From: Stereum hirsutum FP-91666 SS1
Lineage: Eukaryota > Basidiomycota > Agaricomycetes > Russulales > Stereaceae
Assembly: GCF_000264905.1 (NCBI RefSeq)
Contig: NW_006763134.1
Location: 1,693,626 to 1,757,625 of the forward strand
Direction: 5' to 3'
DNA length: 64,000 nucleotides
In this document: positions 47,501-58,714 of the stretch, piece by piece
Position numbering within the stretch: position 1 is the stretch's first letter
Layout of the letters: each line of letters starts with the position of its first letter
Notes under the pieces: model-generated
Told to the model about the DNA's origin: nothing
What the model saw: only the letters and a program-made list of their open reading frames with translations
Database searches by the model: none
Translations under genes and position numbers: made by a program

Positions 47501-48575
47501 AAGCGATTGATCTGGGAAGATGGTCGGCGCTGGTGGTAGTGGTGGTAGTGGTAGAGGCTCGACCGGAACAGCAAGAAACTCAGAGTGAGTGAGAAACGAT
47601 GGTCGGTGAACAACGTAGCCGAGATGGGAGCAGGGGGCGAAGAGATTGAGGAGAAAAAAGAAGCAGGAAAATGTGAACCATGGGATTGCAGGGGATGGGA
47701 AGGGGTAAGGTGGGATGAGAAAGTTGAAGGGGTAGAAAGGGATAAATATAGAAGCAACGGCATACAACCTAAAGCCAAAGCTGCTGGGAAAACCCGATGA
47801 ATAAACGAAAATGGGAAAGAGAAAAGAGAAGAGAGAAACATGGATACCGAGATGAGAGAGATTTCAAGAAAGAGGGAACGGCAGACTGGGTACGCAGTAT
47901 AAGAATGAGGCGTGCTAAATGTCGATGGCGATGGGACAGCGGCGACATAGGCAGACAAGACAAGATGATAGAGAGTAGCAGAGAGGAGATTCGGAACATA
48001 GTAATAGGTCAATAAATGAATGCTGAGATGGAGATGGGATGGAGATTGAGATTGAGATAGATGCGAGCAAATGGGGATGAGAAAAATAGTGGTAAATGGG
48101 GAATGAGATACTTTGTGGACCGAATGCGAATCAAATCCGAAATCCGAAGAGAGAAGTCTACGAAAGTCAAGATCAGCGACGACACCATTACAGTAACAAT
48201 AACAGTCAAAAAGTGAAGGTCAACGTCAGGGGTGGCAGTAAGTAATGAGAAAAAAAAAAGATAGAAGAGAGCTGCGCATTGACATAACGGGGAAGAATGA
48301 TCCAAGGGGCAAACAACTAGGAACGAAACCGAAAACGAGTTCGACCACGAACACAGCCATGAACAGTGGTTGTCGTAAACCCCACCATCATGTCATGTCA
48401 TGTTACGTCGTCCCGGGCACACAAGGCACGACGAATGCATTGTGTTCCGGTCCTGTATCGCTCGTTCGCAGGCTCGCTGGTAAGACGATACGGTCATGAT
48501 ATGTACCCTCCACAGCTATGCAAAGTCGTGTGGTTCGCGCATACCCATGGCCCAAAGTCGGTCAGTCCCACGAAT
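44563..48575. other. Gene-poor gap of about 4 kb
   Basis: No frame here shows a recognisable family, splice-consistent exon chain or biased composition. The longest + frame (44629-45234, 201 codons) and other short frames look accidental. The right part (47.3-48.3 kb) is purine-rich on + with small repeats, and the far right is probably the P450 3' region. A GGTTCGAACC word near 46.11 kb resembles a tRNA B box but lacks the rest of a tRNA. A degraded transposon or a noncoding transcript is possible. Confidence 0.5.
47336..47360. repeat. (GAGT)n tetranucleotide microsatellite
   Basis: About six consecutive GAGT units lie in the gene-poor gap; a looser GGATG/GATA-type array follows at 47.40-47.49 kb. 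Confidence 0.85.
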
Positions 48576-51386
48576 CTAGACCGACGACTCCCCGCTTCCG
48601 GGCTTGCCTTGACCACCAGCATCAGCACCTGCGCTCTCATATCTGAGCGCAAACACTCCGTTCGTCGGTCGACACGCAAGTATATCGTTCCAATTCGGAC
48701 GCGGATGTGGGTCCGCCGCTTTCCCCGTCGCGTCGACGATCGTAAAGTCGAAACTGAGCACGAACATCGCCGCGATAAGCTTGATCTCCAATTGCGCCAG
48801 GCGTTTTCCTAGGCAATTCACGCGACCTCCGCCCCAACCAATATACCCAAACTCCCCCTTCTCCTTCCCCTCCTTCCCCCCCTCCTTGCCTCCCTCCCAC
48901 CTCCCCGGATCAAACCTCCACGGCTCCTCATAAATCCCCTCATTCAAATGCACATCACTAAACGGATAAACCGCAAAAGCGCCACTGGGCAGCGCCTTCC
49001 CGTCGATATAAACCTCGGGCCCGACGTTGCGCCGCATCGCGACGTGTGGTTGCGCGATTCGGAGGGTCTCGCGGATTAGGGAGTCGAGGATGGGGGTGGA
49101 GGATTCCCAGGTGGAGAGGGGGATGGAGGAGAGGGCGGTGTAGGCTGAGGACGGGGTTCGTGGTGGAGGAGGTGAGGAGGAGGTGGAGGAGGAGGAGGAT
49201 GGGAGGGGTGGAGGAAGGACGGTGATGGGTTCGGGTTGTCGCGGGTGATTCGAGGAGGGATAAGATTCGGATTCGGAGGGCGTCCTCGGCTTCGGAGTGG
49301 TAGTCGAATGTGATGAGTCAACTTGGGGGCTATCACCTGCATGCGTCGACTGCGACTGCGTGGCGGCAAGCAGCAGCAGCCCTCGGACCTCCTCCAGCGC
49401 TTTCATTCTCCAAGTCGGATGACAGCCGAGGAAAGTGATCAGCCACGAGGCTTATTGGTGTTGAGTGATCGCGCGCGCCGAAGAACAAAAGTTAAGAATA
49501 GAGCAACGGCAAAGGTAAAAATAAAATAAAAAAGGTCATCACGTCAGTGCCTATAATGGTAGAACTTTCGCCTGCGGCGGGCGCGCGGGTTACACGGCAG
49601 GCTGCGGCGAGAGGGCGGTGGACAAGAGGGTGGAGAGAAGGCTGAGGACAGAAGACGTACCTATTGTACCTGTTGAGCGTGCGCCTGCGATCACTAGTCC
49701 CATAATGAACTATTTATGAGGCGATGCGAGTTTAGAGAATAAGATGGAGAGCAATTCAAAGTCAGTTAATGTGTCGTGAACAAGAGCCGGTGTGAAGTGA
49801 AAGGGTGAACGAGTCGCGTTGTGGGCTGTGCTGCAGTGGATAGGAAGGAGGACAGAGAATGGAATGGGCAGGAGAATGGAAGGCGTAAAATAGCAATGAA
49901 ATTTTGACCTACCCCAACGATCATAGCATGGTCATCTCCCTCATTGAGCAGCATCTGCAAACTATCGTCCTGCATCACCCCGTTCTGTTTCCTCACATTG
50001 ACAGCCTTCACGACGATATCGTAAATCTGCTTCGTCGCCGACGCTTTCCTGATCATCGCGGGGCTTGGAAACCAGGGGAAGAGTACCGTCGCGGGCGTAG
50101 TCCCCCGGTCGACTTGGTCGTACAGTTTTCGGAGACGGGCGACGACGAGTGGGTCGTTGGCTATTTCGGAGCACGTAAGGGCGCGGACGGTGGTTTGGAA
50201 GACGACCTGTGTACATGTTGTGTGTTATGTGTTATGTGGAGGCGGTGAATGATGGTGGTGGTAATGAGTAATAAGTAATGATGATAGATAGTGTGCAATG
50301 CGTCGTGCATGTGTGGTTTTCATGAGAGGAAACGGCAGGATGGAGCAAGCAGAGTGTATGGGTGGCGATGAGGTGGCGCACGCAGGAGGGAGGCAAAAGA
50401 ACGAGGAGGCCGCGGTGAGTGAGGAACGAGGGTCGGTATGTACGGAAGAAAGAAGACGGACGTACCTCGTACACAGTGTTAAACGGGTCAAAAGAGCCTG
50501 ACTTGCCCCAGGAATCCATGATGTTCCGACAATCGCCCAAAATAGCGGGTATCACTTTAGGACGGGCGTAACGGACGGACAAACGGGTCGGTGAGTTGCA
50601 TGGATCAAAAGGCAAGGAATGAGCGCATGCCGCGGTGCGTGTAGAGTGTAGATATCACACTGAATTGATTGCACGAGGAAGGAAGGGCACACGTACGGTT
50701 CTCAAGGCGTTCGGTGTGTTGTGCGGAACCCAGCCGCTTGTATATTTGGTTTATCCTCTTTTGACGAAGGTCGGAGGTTATGCCCGTCACAAATGGGAGC
50801 TGCGGACGAGGGGTACGTGGGTGGAGTGGGGGATTGTGAGATTTGGGTGGTTTGTTTGAGCGAAATACGGGCACGAGGGGGGGAAATACGCACTGCACCC
50901 GAGAGGACTCTGAAGCCCTCCTGGAGGTCCAGTCCCTTGGCATTGAAGAAATCTCTCCTGCCTTTCTCTCCAGAGACCACCAGTACCGGGTTCTGATGAC
51001 GTGAGAGGGTGAGCGAGATACTCTCTGGATCAATAATGACATGGGAAGGTGACGGTGTGTCGGGCGTGTAGGGGTGGCCGGAGTGTATTGAGAGAGCAAC
51101 GTACGCGCAAGAGATTGAATTGAAAGACATTCTGTCCTGTCACACGGAACCCATGGCTCAGAAAGTCATGACGTTGGCCGAAAAAGGGCAGGATTGAAAA
51201 AATGCGAAGGCCGGGGAGGGTGACTGGAGCGGTGTTTGGTTTGCTCGGTCTCTTGACCCTGAGCGAAAGACAGAGAAGGGCGACGAGGGAGATGAGGGGG
51301 CAGGCGAGGGAGTATGGGAATGACCAGGGCAGATGAAGAGAGTGCAAGAGGAGATAAAAGGAGGAGCCTACGCCGACGGGATACAT
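48576..51386 (-). CDS. Cytochrome P450 monooxygenase
   Basis: Start MYPVGVGSSFYLLLHSLHLP, with an N-terminal membrane anchor (FPYSLACPLISLVALLCLSL) then a Pro-rich hinge. An earlier in-frame codon at 51437 is GTG, so the ATG at 51386 is chosen. Exons then give VLVVSGEKGRRDFFNAKGLD, LPFVTGITSDLRQKRINQIY, IPAILGDCRNIMDSWGKSGS, VVFQTTVRALTCSEIANDPL, VARLRKLYDQVDRGTTPATV, IMGLVIAGARSTGT (I helix), SWLITFLGCHPTWRMKALEE, LDSLIRETLRIAQPH (ExxR) and GWGGGRVNCLGKRLAQLEIK (haem-binding loop with Cys). A low-complexity Ser/Pro insert of about 80 residues lies between the I helix and ExxR. About 540 residues. Substrate and family number cannot be given; the I-helix Thr-rich site is retained. Confidence 0.9.
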
Positions 51387-52462
51387 GTCAAGCAAGAGAC
51401 CGGGGATGAACAAAGTGGACGGTATGTTCGTTCGCACTTATATATATCGTTGCCAGTTATCGACATGAAACGCCGGATGCCGTGAAAGAAAATGGAGAAA
51501 GGGGGAAGAAGGGGATGTGGGGGAGGGTGATAGCCATAAGTATTTTGTGGACGGTTTCCCGATTTCGTAAGACTGAAGCGGACCCTTGGGACCGTCCGCA
51601 TCCTGGCTGAGGACTTTCGGAAAATCTCGAAAGCGAAGATACGCAGGTCGCCCTGAAAGTGTAGAGCAGAGCCGTCCCTCGCACACGCCGTTAGCCACGT
51701 GCTGCCCAGCGGACCCGCGAGTGCAGTCAGCGCAATGACAGCTCGGCGTCGCCGTCCGCTGACTCCTCCGCTGGCCCCGATCCCAGATGCTCGCACCCGA
51801 TGCAGCCAGCCAACGAGCGCTTTGACGTTACATAAAATAAATGAACCGCTCACTAACGGCACCGCTGCTCCATCGTGCCCGACACAGATCGCCGCAACCT
51901 CAAGCCGTCCTATGACAGAAACTGCCACCCTCACGCGGCAGAGGGCATTCCCTCTTCAGCTTTTAACATTCATGAACTCATCGAACGGCCTCGCTGATCT
52001 GCGCCAGGAGCTCCGCGAAGCTCTCTAGCTTTTGCGCAACTTGCACAGACCGTCATCGCTATTTCCGGGCTCCCTACCGTCAACGAACCTTCCCGTCCAC
52101 CGGTCCAAGAACCAGCTGCGATACCATGGCCACCAACTGACAATTGATGGAACGGACGGCGAACATCCTCAGCGAACGTCACAGTTACTACCACCGCGGA
52201 CGTGCAGCGGTCGGGCAGCACACAAACAATTCTTTTACATACAGCATGCGCCCGATTAATCCTTGCGCCTGCCTAACCCGTACTCCGCTTTGCAGCCGCC
52301 CTTTTTAGCCACTCCATTCCAGCATCCCACTTCCCATTTCCGTGTGACAGGCATGTCAATATGCTACCCTACTACCATCCCGTCCTTCTCATCCTTCTAA
52401 ATTCTATACCAATTCCCCTCCATCGAAGGATAAATCCGAAAAAATTTCACGACCGTCGTCGG
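51387..52462. other. Intergenic region between P450 and PAQR-like genes
   Basis: About 1.1 kb holding the P450 promoter and the PAQR gene's 3' region. No gene seen; the short frames at 51.4-52.2 kb lack similarity. Confidence 0.55.
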
Positions 52463-55400
52463 TCATGAAGTCACCTTACACGCCCCGCCACGCACGGCAT
52501 GCCAGTGCTCAAACGCGGTCAACACACACTTGTAGTGCGCCAGCGCCGCCAGCACGACGCAGGCGTGAAAGATCTGGTGCGACGCGAAGAACAGGTCGAA
52601 TCTTCCCGGCGCGAGACGTTCTGGAATTCTGTTCGCGCTGCTCGTTTTTCGTCGTCATATCCCGATGTATTGCAAAGAAAAGAAAATCGATCAGCAATCT
52701 CACTACGGAAACGCAAGCAACATTAGGAGAATGGAAAGCGATGCGTGACACTGTAAGTAATGAAAGCGGGAAAGCACGCAGCTCGATCTAGAGACCCGGG
52801 GGCGGGACCAACCGATCGTAACTCCCCACTCCCCTCAAAAAAACACACACAGTCTCCAACTCTCCAAAAAAAAATAAACACTCAAAATAACAGGGATGAC
52901 TCACTAAATCAACGCCCCCCCAATATACAACCCCCCACTGCCCACCAACCACCCAAACCCCATCTCTCTACACAACGTGCCAAACCCATGCGCCACCAAC
53001 GCATGCGACACGGGCAACACACTGCATAGCCCAAGCCCGATGAACACGCCCGTGCGTGCGCCGCGGTGGGAGGGGGTGGCGTAGGTGGGGTTGAGGACGA
53101 TGTAGGCTGCTCCTGTGGTGCCGAGATTCCGTGTTGGTTGGTTATTTTATTGTTGAGGCGGCCGGCCGATCAGGATTTCATTCATTTGCGATAGTAGTGG
53201 TAGTGTTAGTGTCGGTGTTCGTCGTGGTCGTGGTCGTGGTGATCCCGATCGCGGCGGGTGGTGCGTTGTGGAGAAGAAAAAGTAATTCCCGTAGTAGAGC
53301 ACCCGACGGTCGCGATCCAGAATTCGTGGCAGTGGGGGGTCCATTCGTCGTTCGGTGGTCCAAGGCGTGATGCACCGGCGTTACAGGGTCATGGGGCAAC
53401 GGGCGGTGAAAGTCAAAGGTCACGAAAAAAAATGTTTCGGAAGTAGGCCGGTTGCGATCCATGGCAAAGTTTCATGAGATGGTGGGGAAGTTATTCGTGG
53501 TCAGTGGTTCCATAGATCGTGACCACGTCATGGAGGGCGGGTGGCGGGCGGTGAACGTGGAGAAAATGTTTCGGCGGAGAAGCGATCCATAATTGTGACG
53601 ACGTTCCACGGAATGGAGTGGCAGTAGAGAGTTGAGTTCGTCCGGCGTCGGTGGTTGGCGGTTCAAATCGTAAATTTCGTTTTCGTGGCGGTGGCGCAGT
53701 TGGCGCAGTGGAGACGGTATTCATCGTATATACAAGATCATTTCGGATCCGGGGTGGTGATTATAAGAAATGAAACCGAAAAAAACAGTCAGCACGTAGG
53801 CTCAGCTTCAGCACCCGACCGCAGAAAAAAGCACGACGCCACGCCATGTCACGCCACAATAAGTACTGCTGCACAGTCAATAGACTCCAATGAAATGCAG
53901 AAATTCAAAGTAGTGGTGGTGGTGGTGTGGTGGCGTCGCGGCACGGAGGAGACGATACTTCATGCCAGTGCGTTTACATACGTCGTCAGATTTTTGACTA
54001 CGGAAGCTAAGCTTCCACTCATCGTCCACCACCCGAGACCCCGTGGACCCTCTATCCCGCCCGCTATACGGAACATGCGAGGACAAAACCACAGGCATGA
54101 AGCTCCGTAAGATCGCACCGGATGCAGTGCCTGCCAGGACCGGACCATGAACCATGAAGCGTGAAGCATGAATATTTGGGTGCACTTGCACGTTGGCCAG
54201 CCATGACCCATGCGGTGTCCCATGAAAGCTGCACAATGACAGTTTCGTATGCACCCGTTCAGGCATGGACGGTACACCCCTGTATTTCTCGTATACCATG
54301 GAACCACCATAAAAACAGCGACTTGTGCCGCGCCTAGGCTGTACACGCACACACATATGTAGATGCCGCGGGGCCACGCAAGCTCACCTCGATTCGCATA
54401 AAGGAGTTTTAATCAGAATTCAAAGGGGACACTCACCGCAGCCCGCGATGGTAATAGTGCTGAGGTACACCACTTGGTAAACCGGCTCGCAGTAAAACGC
54501 ATAGTAAATGCATGGATAGAACGACCCTACGGTGAGGACTGTTTTTCGGGTCCGCATCACATCGTGACGATATTTTCGAATTTCGTCGTGGCGTGATTTT
54601 GGGATTTTGGGGGGTTGGCAATGGAAGGGTCAGTATTGCGGCACAGGGGGGATATAGGACGGCGCAAAGAAAAAAGCACACCTATGATGCCAGCGTAGTC
54701 AAGCGCATGACAGCGTGTGGAAACCTACAAGTCCAACGACAAAATACACACAGAGGCAGCCCCGTGCCATATTACAACCGTACAAACGCCAGGCCAAAAG
54801 CGTGCAGCATCAACACGCGTTGGTTCGGCACCGAGAGGCAACAAGAATGAATACGCGGGACCGTCAATAAACAATCGACAATCGAGATTTTAGCACAGCG
54901 CACAGTAAGACGGAGGCGATTTCCAGAAAAAGGTGCATAAAGATAGAAATAGAAATAAACGCACGGCAAGAGAATGCGCCCCTACCGCATGGTAGAAAGC
55001 GCTGTTGAAGAGGCAGAACACCGCGGAGGCGAGGAACACGGTCATCATGGCGTAGTCGGTCCATCCGGCCGTCGTGTACCCCGGCGTCGTGTCTGCGTCG
55101 GGGAAAAGGTGGAGGTGATGTGTGGCGAGGAAGTAGATGAAAAGAAGAGCTGGTTGGAGATGACTGTGGATGTTTACTACAACGTTTTTGTCAGTCAGTC
55201 GTTCAAGGTTCAGTAGGGTAGCAGTAGAGTTCTGAAAGGATCTTCAGAGGATGGCGTTGGCTGTGACTTACCGGTCTCGTTATGCAGGTCTACGAAGTTT
55301 ATGCATAGGATCCATGAGAATGAGGTGACGATTTTGAGAACGAGGGGCAGAGAAGACCGTGAATTGTATGACTTACAACCAATCACGGACCATGCACACG

Positions 55401-55726
55401 CCTTGAACGTTTTCAGCTCCCTGTGTCAGAGTGGCAGGTTGGACGTCAGCTCTGAGCTTTTCTTGGGCCACACTGGACACGAAAGGCCCTAGGGCATATG
55501 TTCCATTATGATGGTGCCTCTATCCTCAGAAAGGATTTGACAGGAAATCTACTGACCGTCTATACCCTGATGTAATGTACTCGTTGTCTTGCATCCATTC
55601 CGGAATTTCGGACCACTTCAAAGTCAAAGAATTCGAACGTGACTTTGGGTATAGTTCGACGGCATTATTCGCATCACTCTGTGGAGTAGAGACGGGCTGT
55701 GTGATTCGTTGACGAACGGAAGTCAT
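52463..55726 (-). CDS. PAQR/haemolysin-III family seven-helix membrane protein (AdipoR/Izh-like)
   Basis: In yeast, Izh proteins act in lipid and zinc homeostasis; human AdipoR are ceramidases of this family. Exons read [40 protein letters not shown] (family entry motif), [123 protein letters not shown], then after a 1.3-kb intron [44 protein letters not shown] and [34 protein letters not shown]. Zinc-site residues are kept: SAFYH and the HQxxH in the last helix, matching the family's SxxxH and HxxxH. The start at 55726 follows the hydrophobic frame extension but is the most plausible ATG. About 330 residues. Confidence 0.9.
53113..54436 (-). other. 1324-base intron in the PAQR-like gene
   Basis: The donor GTGAGT after ATTIAGC-encoding DNA and an acceptor CACAG before GAAYIVL join with no missing protein residues, so this is one intron. 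It is about twenty times longer than the other introns here. It contains imperfect internal repeats (two copies of ATGTTTCGG followed by GCGATCCAT), GTC-rich runs and a 166-codon open frame on the - strand. No known gene is recognised within. Confidence 0.7.
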
Positions 55727-56650
55727 CACTATAGATACGAGGGTAGCACCGAGCAATTGTAGAAGGATGTTTGCTATACCGTCACTGCCAAAGGTTGCCA
55801 GAGGTTACGATAGGAGTCGTCTGCTGGCAGTGACGTTACGGTAGCTCCGGACAAGTGTGATATGATCTGAATCCCAAGTGAATGATTTGCTAGGTTAGCT
55901 TGTGGGTTGCGTTCCAGTGCACGAATGTTGGCGACGTGGATGTCGAAGCCGAGAGTCCGTCGTGCTGTATGATGCTGAACGCGCGGACGCGTCGTGTTCC
56001 AACAACATCTGATTCTCTTGGTTCTCGTCGGCTCCGGGTTCGGAGCCACAGGCGCACGTGGCAGCGGAGCGCTCGGACTCTCGGTTAACTCTTCTGAGGC
56101 CAATTTGCGGCTAAGCAAGCTTTCCTCGCGAACGAAGTCCTTCCACGAGTTCGAGCACCTCCAGCGACCCTTCCTGACCTTCGATATAAGGTGACGTTAT
56201 GATTGTTTAGCCCAGGGTGATGTGATGAGGACCCAGGACACCTCTTCTTTGCCGGCGGTCGATTTCGAGACCTGCAAGTTAGTGGTGTGTGGCGTCTCTT
56301 GATATATTGCTGTTCCGTACACCCGCAGGTTCGTAAAGGCCGTTGGGTACGGAAAAGGAACAAGGTTGTCGTTTGTATGGTCCCATTCGCCATCCTCATG
56401 CTCTAGACCTCAACCGATGTCCCCGCTGAATTTGAGGGCGAAGATGTCAAGATGGTTGAGCAGTTCGAGCTTGGCGGAAAAGTATCGAGAGCGAGGCAAA
56501 GAATCGGAGTGAAAGAGGCATCGCAATGTGTACGGCAGACGTTAGCGAGAGACTTGATACAGGGTACAAGTAGCACAATGACAGCAGCAGGATAGAAAAA
56601 CGACTAGATTAACAGAGCATGGCACGATTTGGAGAGAAATCTCACTCTGG
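55727..56650. other. Intergenic region between PAQR-like and Pin4 genes, with weak coding traces on -
   Basis: About 920 bases. On the - strand, short frames such as DNLVPFPYPTAFTNLRVYG (about 56.35 kb) and EVLELVEGLRSRGKLA with a stop (about 56.14 kb) look protein-like, but I could not join them with consistent splice phases. They may be exons of a small unrecognised gene, or chance. The promoter of the PAQR gene and the 3' UTR of Pin4 must also lie here. Confidence 0.35.
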
Positions 56651-57433
56651 ATCATCTTCGACCTTCAACCATAATAATATGGTATCCATGAGTCGTCTTC
56701 ACGAGAGAAGACATCACGGGTTTGTCCACAGTCGACGGCTGCAGGGCGAAGGCGGCTTCTTGGAAGGGCCCCTACGTACACAACAGACGGGGATGAGAGA
56801 AAGCGTCTTGTCAGCGAAACTGTGTATTGAAGAAATTGAATATTCTGCGACATACCACCATCGATCCTCGTGTCATCCAACCCAAGCTTCCACCAGCTGT
56901 TGCGCACAGAAAATTGTGAGTGGGAGACAGTCAGTGATCAGATTGTCGGTCAACCTTTGGCCTTATCCTCTGAGTACTCCTGAGCGACCTTGTCGAATCG
57001 CTCGCCGCCCTAAATACATCATCGCAAAATATGAGACGAAGAGAGCGCAAGAGACAGGCCAAGCAAGAGCCCCAGAGGAAGACTCGTACCTGGATCTTTT
57101 CCAACGCCTCTGTGGCTCTCGAGTGCTTCTCGCACAGGATATGGCGTACATTTATAGCGGTTGCAGGCTTCAAACCGCTCTTTCCCTAATATAATAACAA
57201 TGTGTCGAGTCTCATGAGCATCCTACATCGTTCGAGGTGGCGATACGCGGTTTGTAGTCCCCAAGACGCCACGCGGCGTACGCCCCACTTGAAGCTGGTA
57301 GTCAGATTAACAAAACGCCTACCTTTCCACCCTTCTCGGCCCCATCTTCAGCTGCTCCAGCACCCTTTCCGCCTTTCTTATCTCCAGCCTTCTTACCGTC
57401 TGTGGCTTTCTTCTCTGCAGCTTTCTTCGCCAT
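56651..57433 (-). CDS. PIN4: Parvulin-type peptidyl-prolyl isomerase Pin4/Par14
   Basis: Parvulin-14 proteins isomerise prolyl bonds and in animals bind DNA and pre-ribosomes. The N-terminus [37 protein letters not shown] is the lysine/glycine-rich disordered region typical of Par14. The catalytic domain follows: [88 protein letters not shown] at a [23 protein letters not shown] matches the family. Exons number at least five. Length about 145 residues, normal. The N-terminal segment also resembles RpS25, but the domain that follows is parvulin. Its upstream region carries the 35-base element shared with the XPG-like gene. Confidence 0.94.
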
Positions 57434-58714
57434 GGTGGTTTGAGTTTCGAGCGCCGTGATGGTCACGACACCCGAACGTTGCGCGACGGCCCGATACTTC
57501 CGGAGGCTTTGGATTCTAACAAGAACAAACAAGTACGCATGCCTATTGCGAAAGTGTCCTTTCGTCCCCGCACGTCCTTTCCTTCCTTCCTCCACAGCAT
57601 GGTCTCTCCTCTAATCTCTTTGTTTCTTCTGTTCTTTACTGACTATCTGGCGGTGTTGCCACACTTCATTGTCCGGCCAGGATAATGCGTGCCCACTGAT
57701 GGCAGAATGTTGAATGCTCGCCGTCATCATCGGGCCTAACATTTCATTGACGATTATGATGCACTTATTTGTGTGGATATGCCTACCAGTGTGTGTATAT
57801 AGTGTCCGACTTGGACGAGGGAAAGCGATATGTCTCACCGTGGCGTACTGTCACTCTCGCTTCCCTTTACTATACTAGCTGGTGCCCAGGTCGGCCACTG
57901 CAGCCTTGCTGCAATCAAGGCCTTTCTTCGGGGGTGCTATCTACGAAAGACATCACCTGTACAGATGGGCTAGTGAAAATGCAGCTCATCAGAACTGCCT
58001 GAGAACTACGTCTATTTACAATTTTCGTTATCTTGAACTGTTTTCATTCCAGAGGAGGGTGATTCAGTCTTCAAAATGGTAATCTAGGAGTCTTATATAC
58101 TCCAAGCCATTCGTAGGGCCCTCAGACAAGCTCGAATCCATCGCATTGGACAAAGATCCGCATAGATGTCATGCGTACGGATTGAATCACCACGGTTAAA
58201 GATCCCATATATGGCAGACATCATCCGGATGCATCCAAGTAAAGCTTTGTATGTACTCTCTTGTGATGCTCTTTCCATCAAGAAAGATTTCACAATCAGG
58301 GCATTTTTATAGCGATACAAACGTTTGGAGCTTTCACCAGGGCTCGCATCCTCATTGGCTGAGGCTTGTATTTACATCGCTTGAAATATGCCCTATCTTC
58401 TCATGGTGAATATATCATCAACCGCCTCGGTATTAAAGACCAATCGTGGCGTGTGATGCCTCAGACACTCCCAGGCTAGGTAGAGCAAATAACTTTCTAC
58501 CGCGTCTCCACAAGTGCCAGGATTCGACCTGCCAACTAAGCTTCAATGGGTTCTGATCCACGAACAGATATTTCGGGAAACCTCTACTCCATTTACATAC
58601 CACTACAGTCATCTGTCATCTGCTATTGCTATATAATCTCAACCCTGCTATGATTTCCCAGTGCTTTGCTTCGCTCAAGCTTTTCCTTGTGCCACTGAGA
58701 GTATTTTCTGCACC
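57434..58714. other. Divergent intergenic region, Pin4 / DUF6533 copy 1
   Basis: About 1.3 kb with both promoters. The 35-base element is near the Pin4 side. A - frame at 58093-58320 (75 codons) is open but unmatched. A TATATAA is located at 58630-58636, 79 bases before the DUF6533 start. The last 120 bases are similar to the upstream DNA of the second copy. Confidence 0.55.
57499..57533 (-). promoter_or_regulatory. 35-base element shared with the XPG-like gene upstream region
   Basis: This is the second copy of the element described at 15999-16033, on the - strand, so sense relative to Pin4, ending 65 bases before its ATG. 34 of 35 bases agree, with the core GAATCCAAAGCCTCCGGA perfect. The flanks differ. 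Confidence 0.6.

Noticed and set aside
51387..51437. Upstream start for the P450 at 51437
   Set aside because: The codon there is GTG, which is not a normal start in fungi; the ATG at 51386 gives a good membrane anchor.
57302..57433. First impression that the gene starting MAKKAAEKK is ribosomal protein S25
   Set aside because: The following exons form a parvulin domain ([20 protein letters not shown]), so it is Pin4/Par14; only the Lys-rich start resembles S25.
58500..58545. GATTCGACCTGCCA resembling a tRNA T arm
   Set aside because: The loop lacks the TT pair, and no acceptor, D or anticodon arm could be drawn around it.
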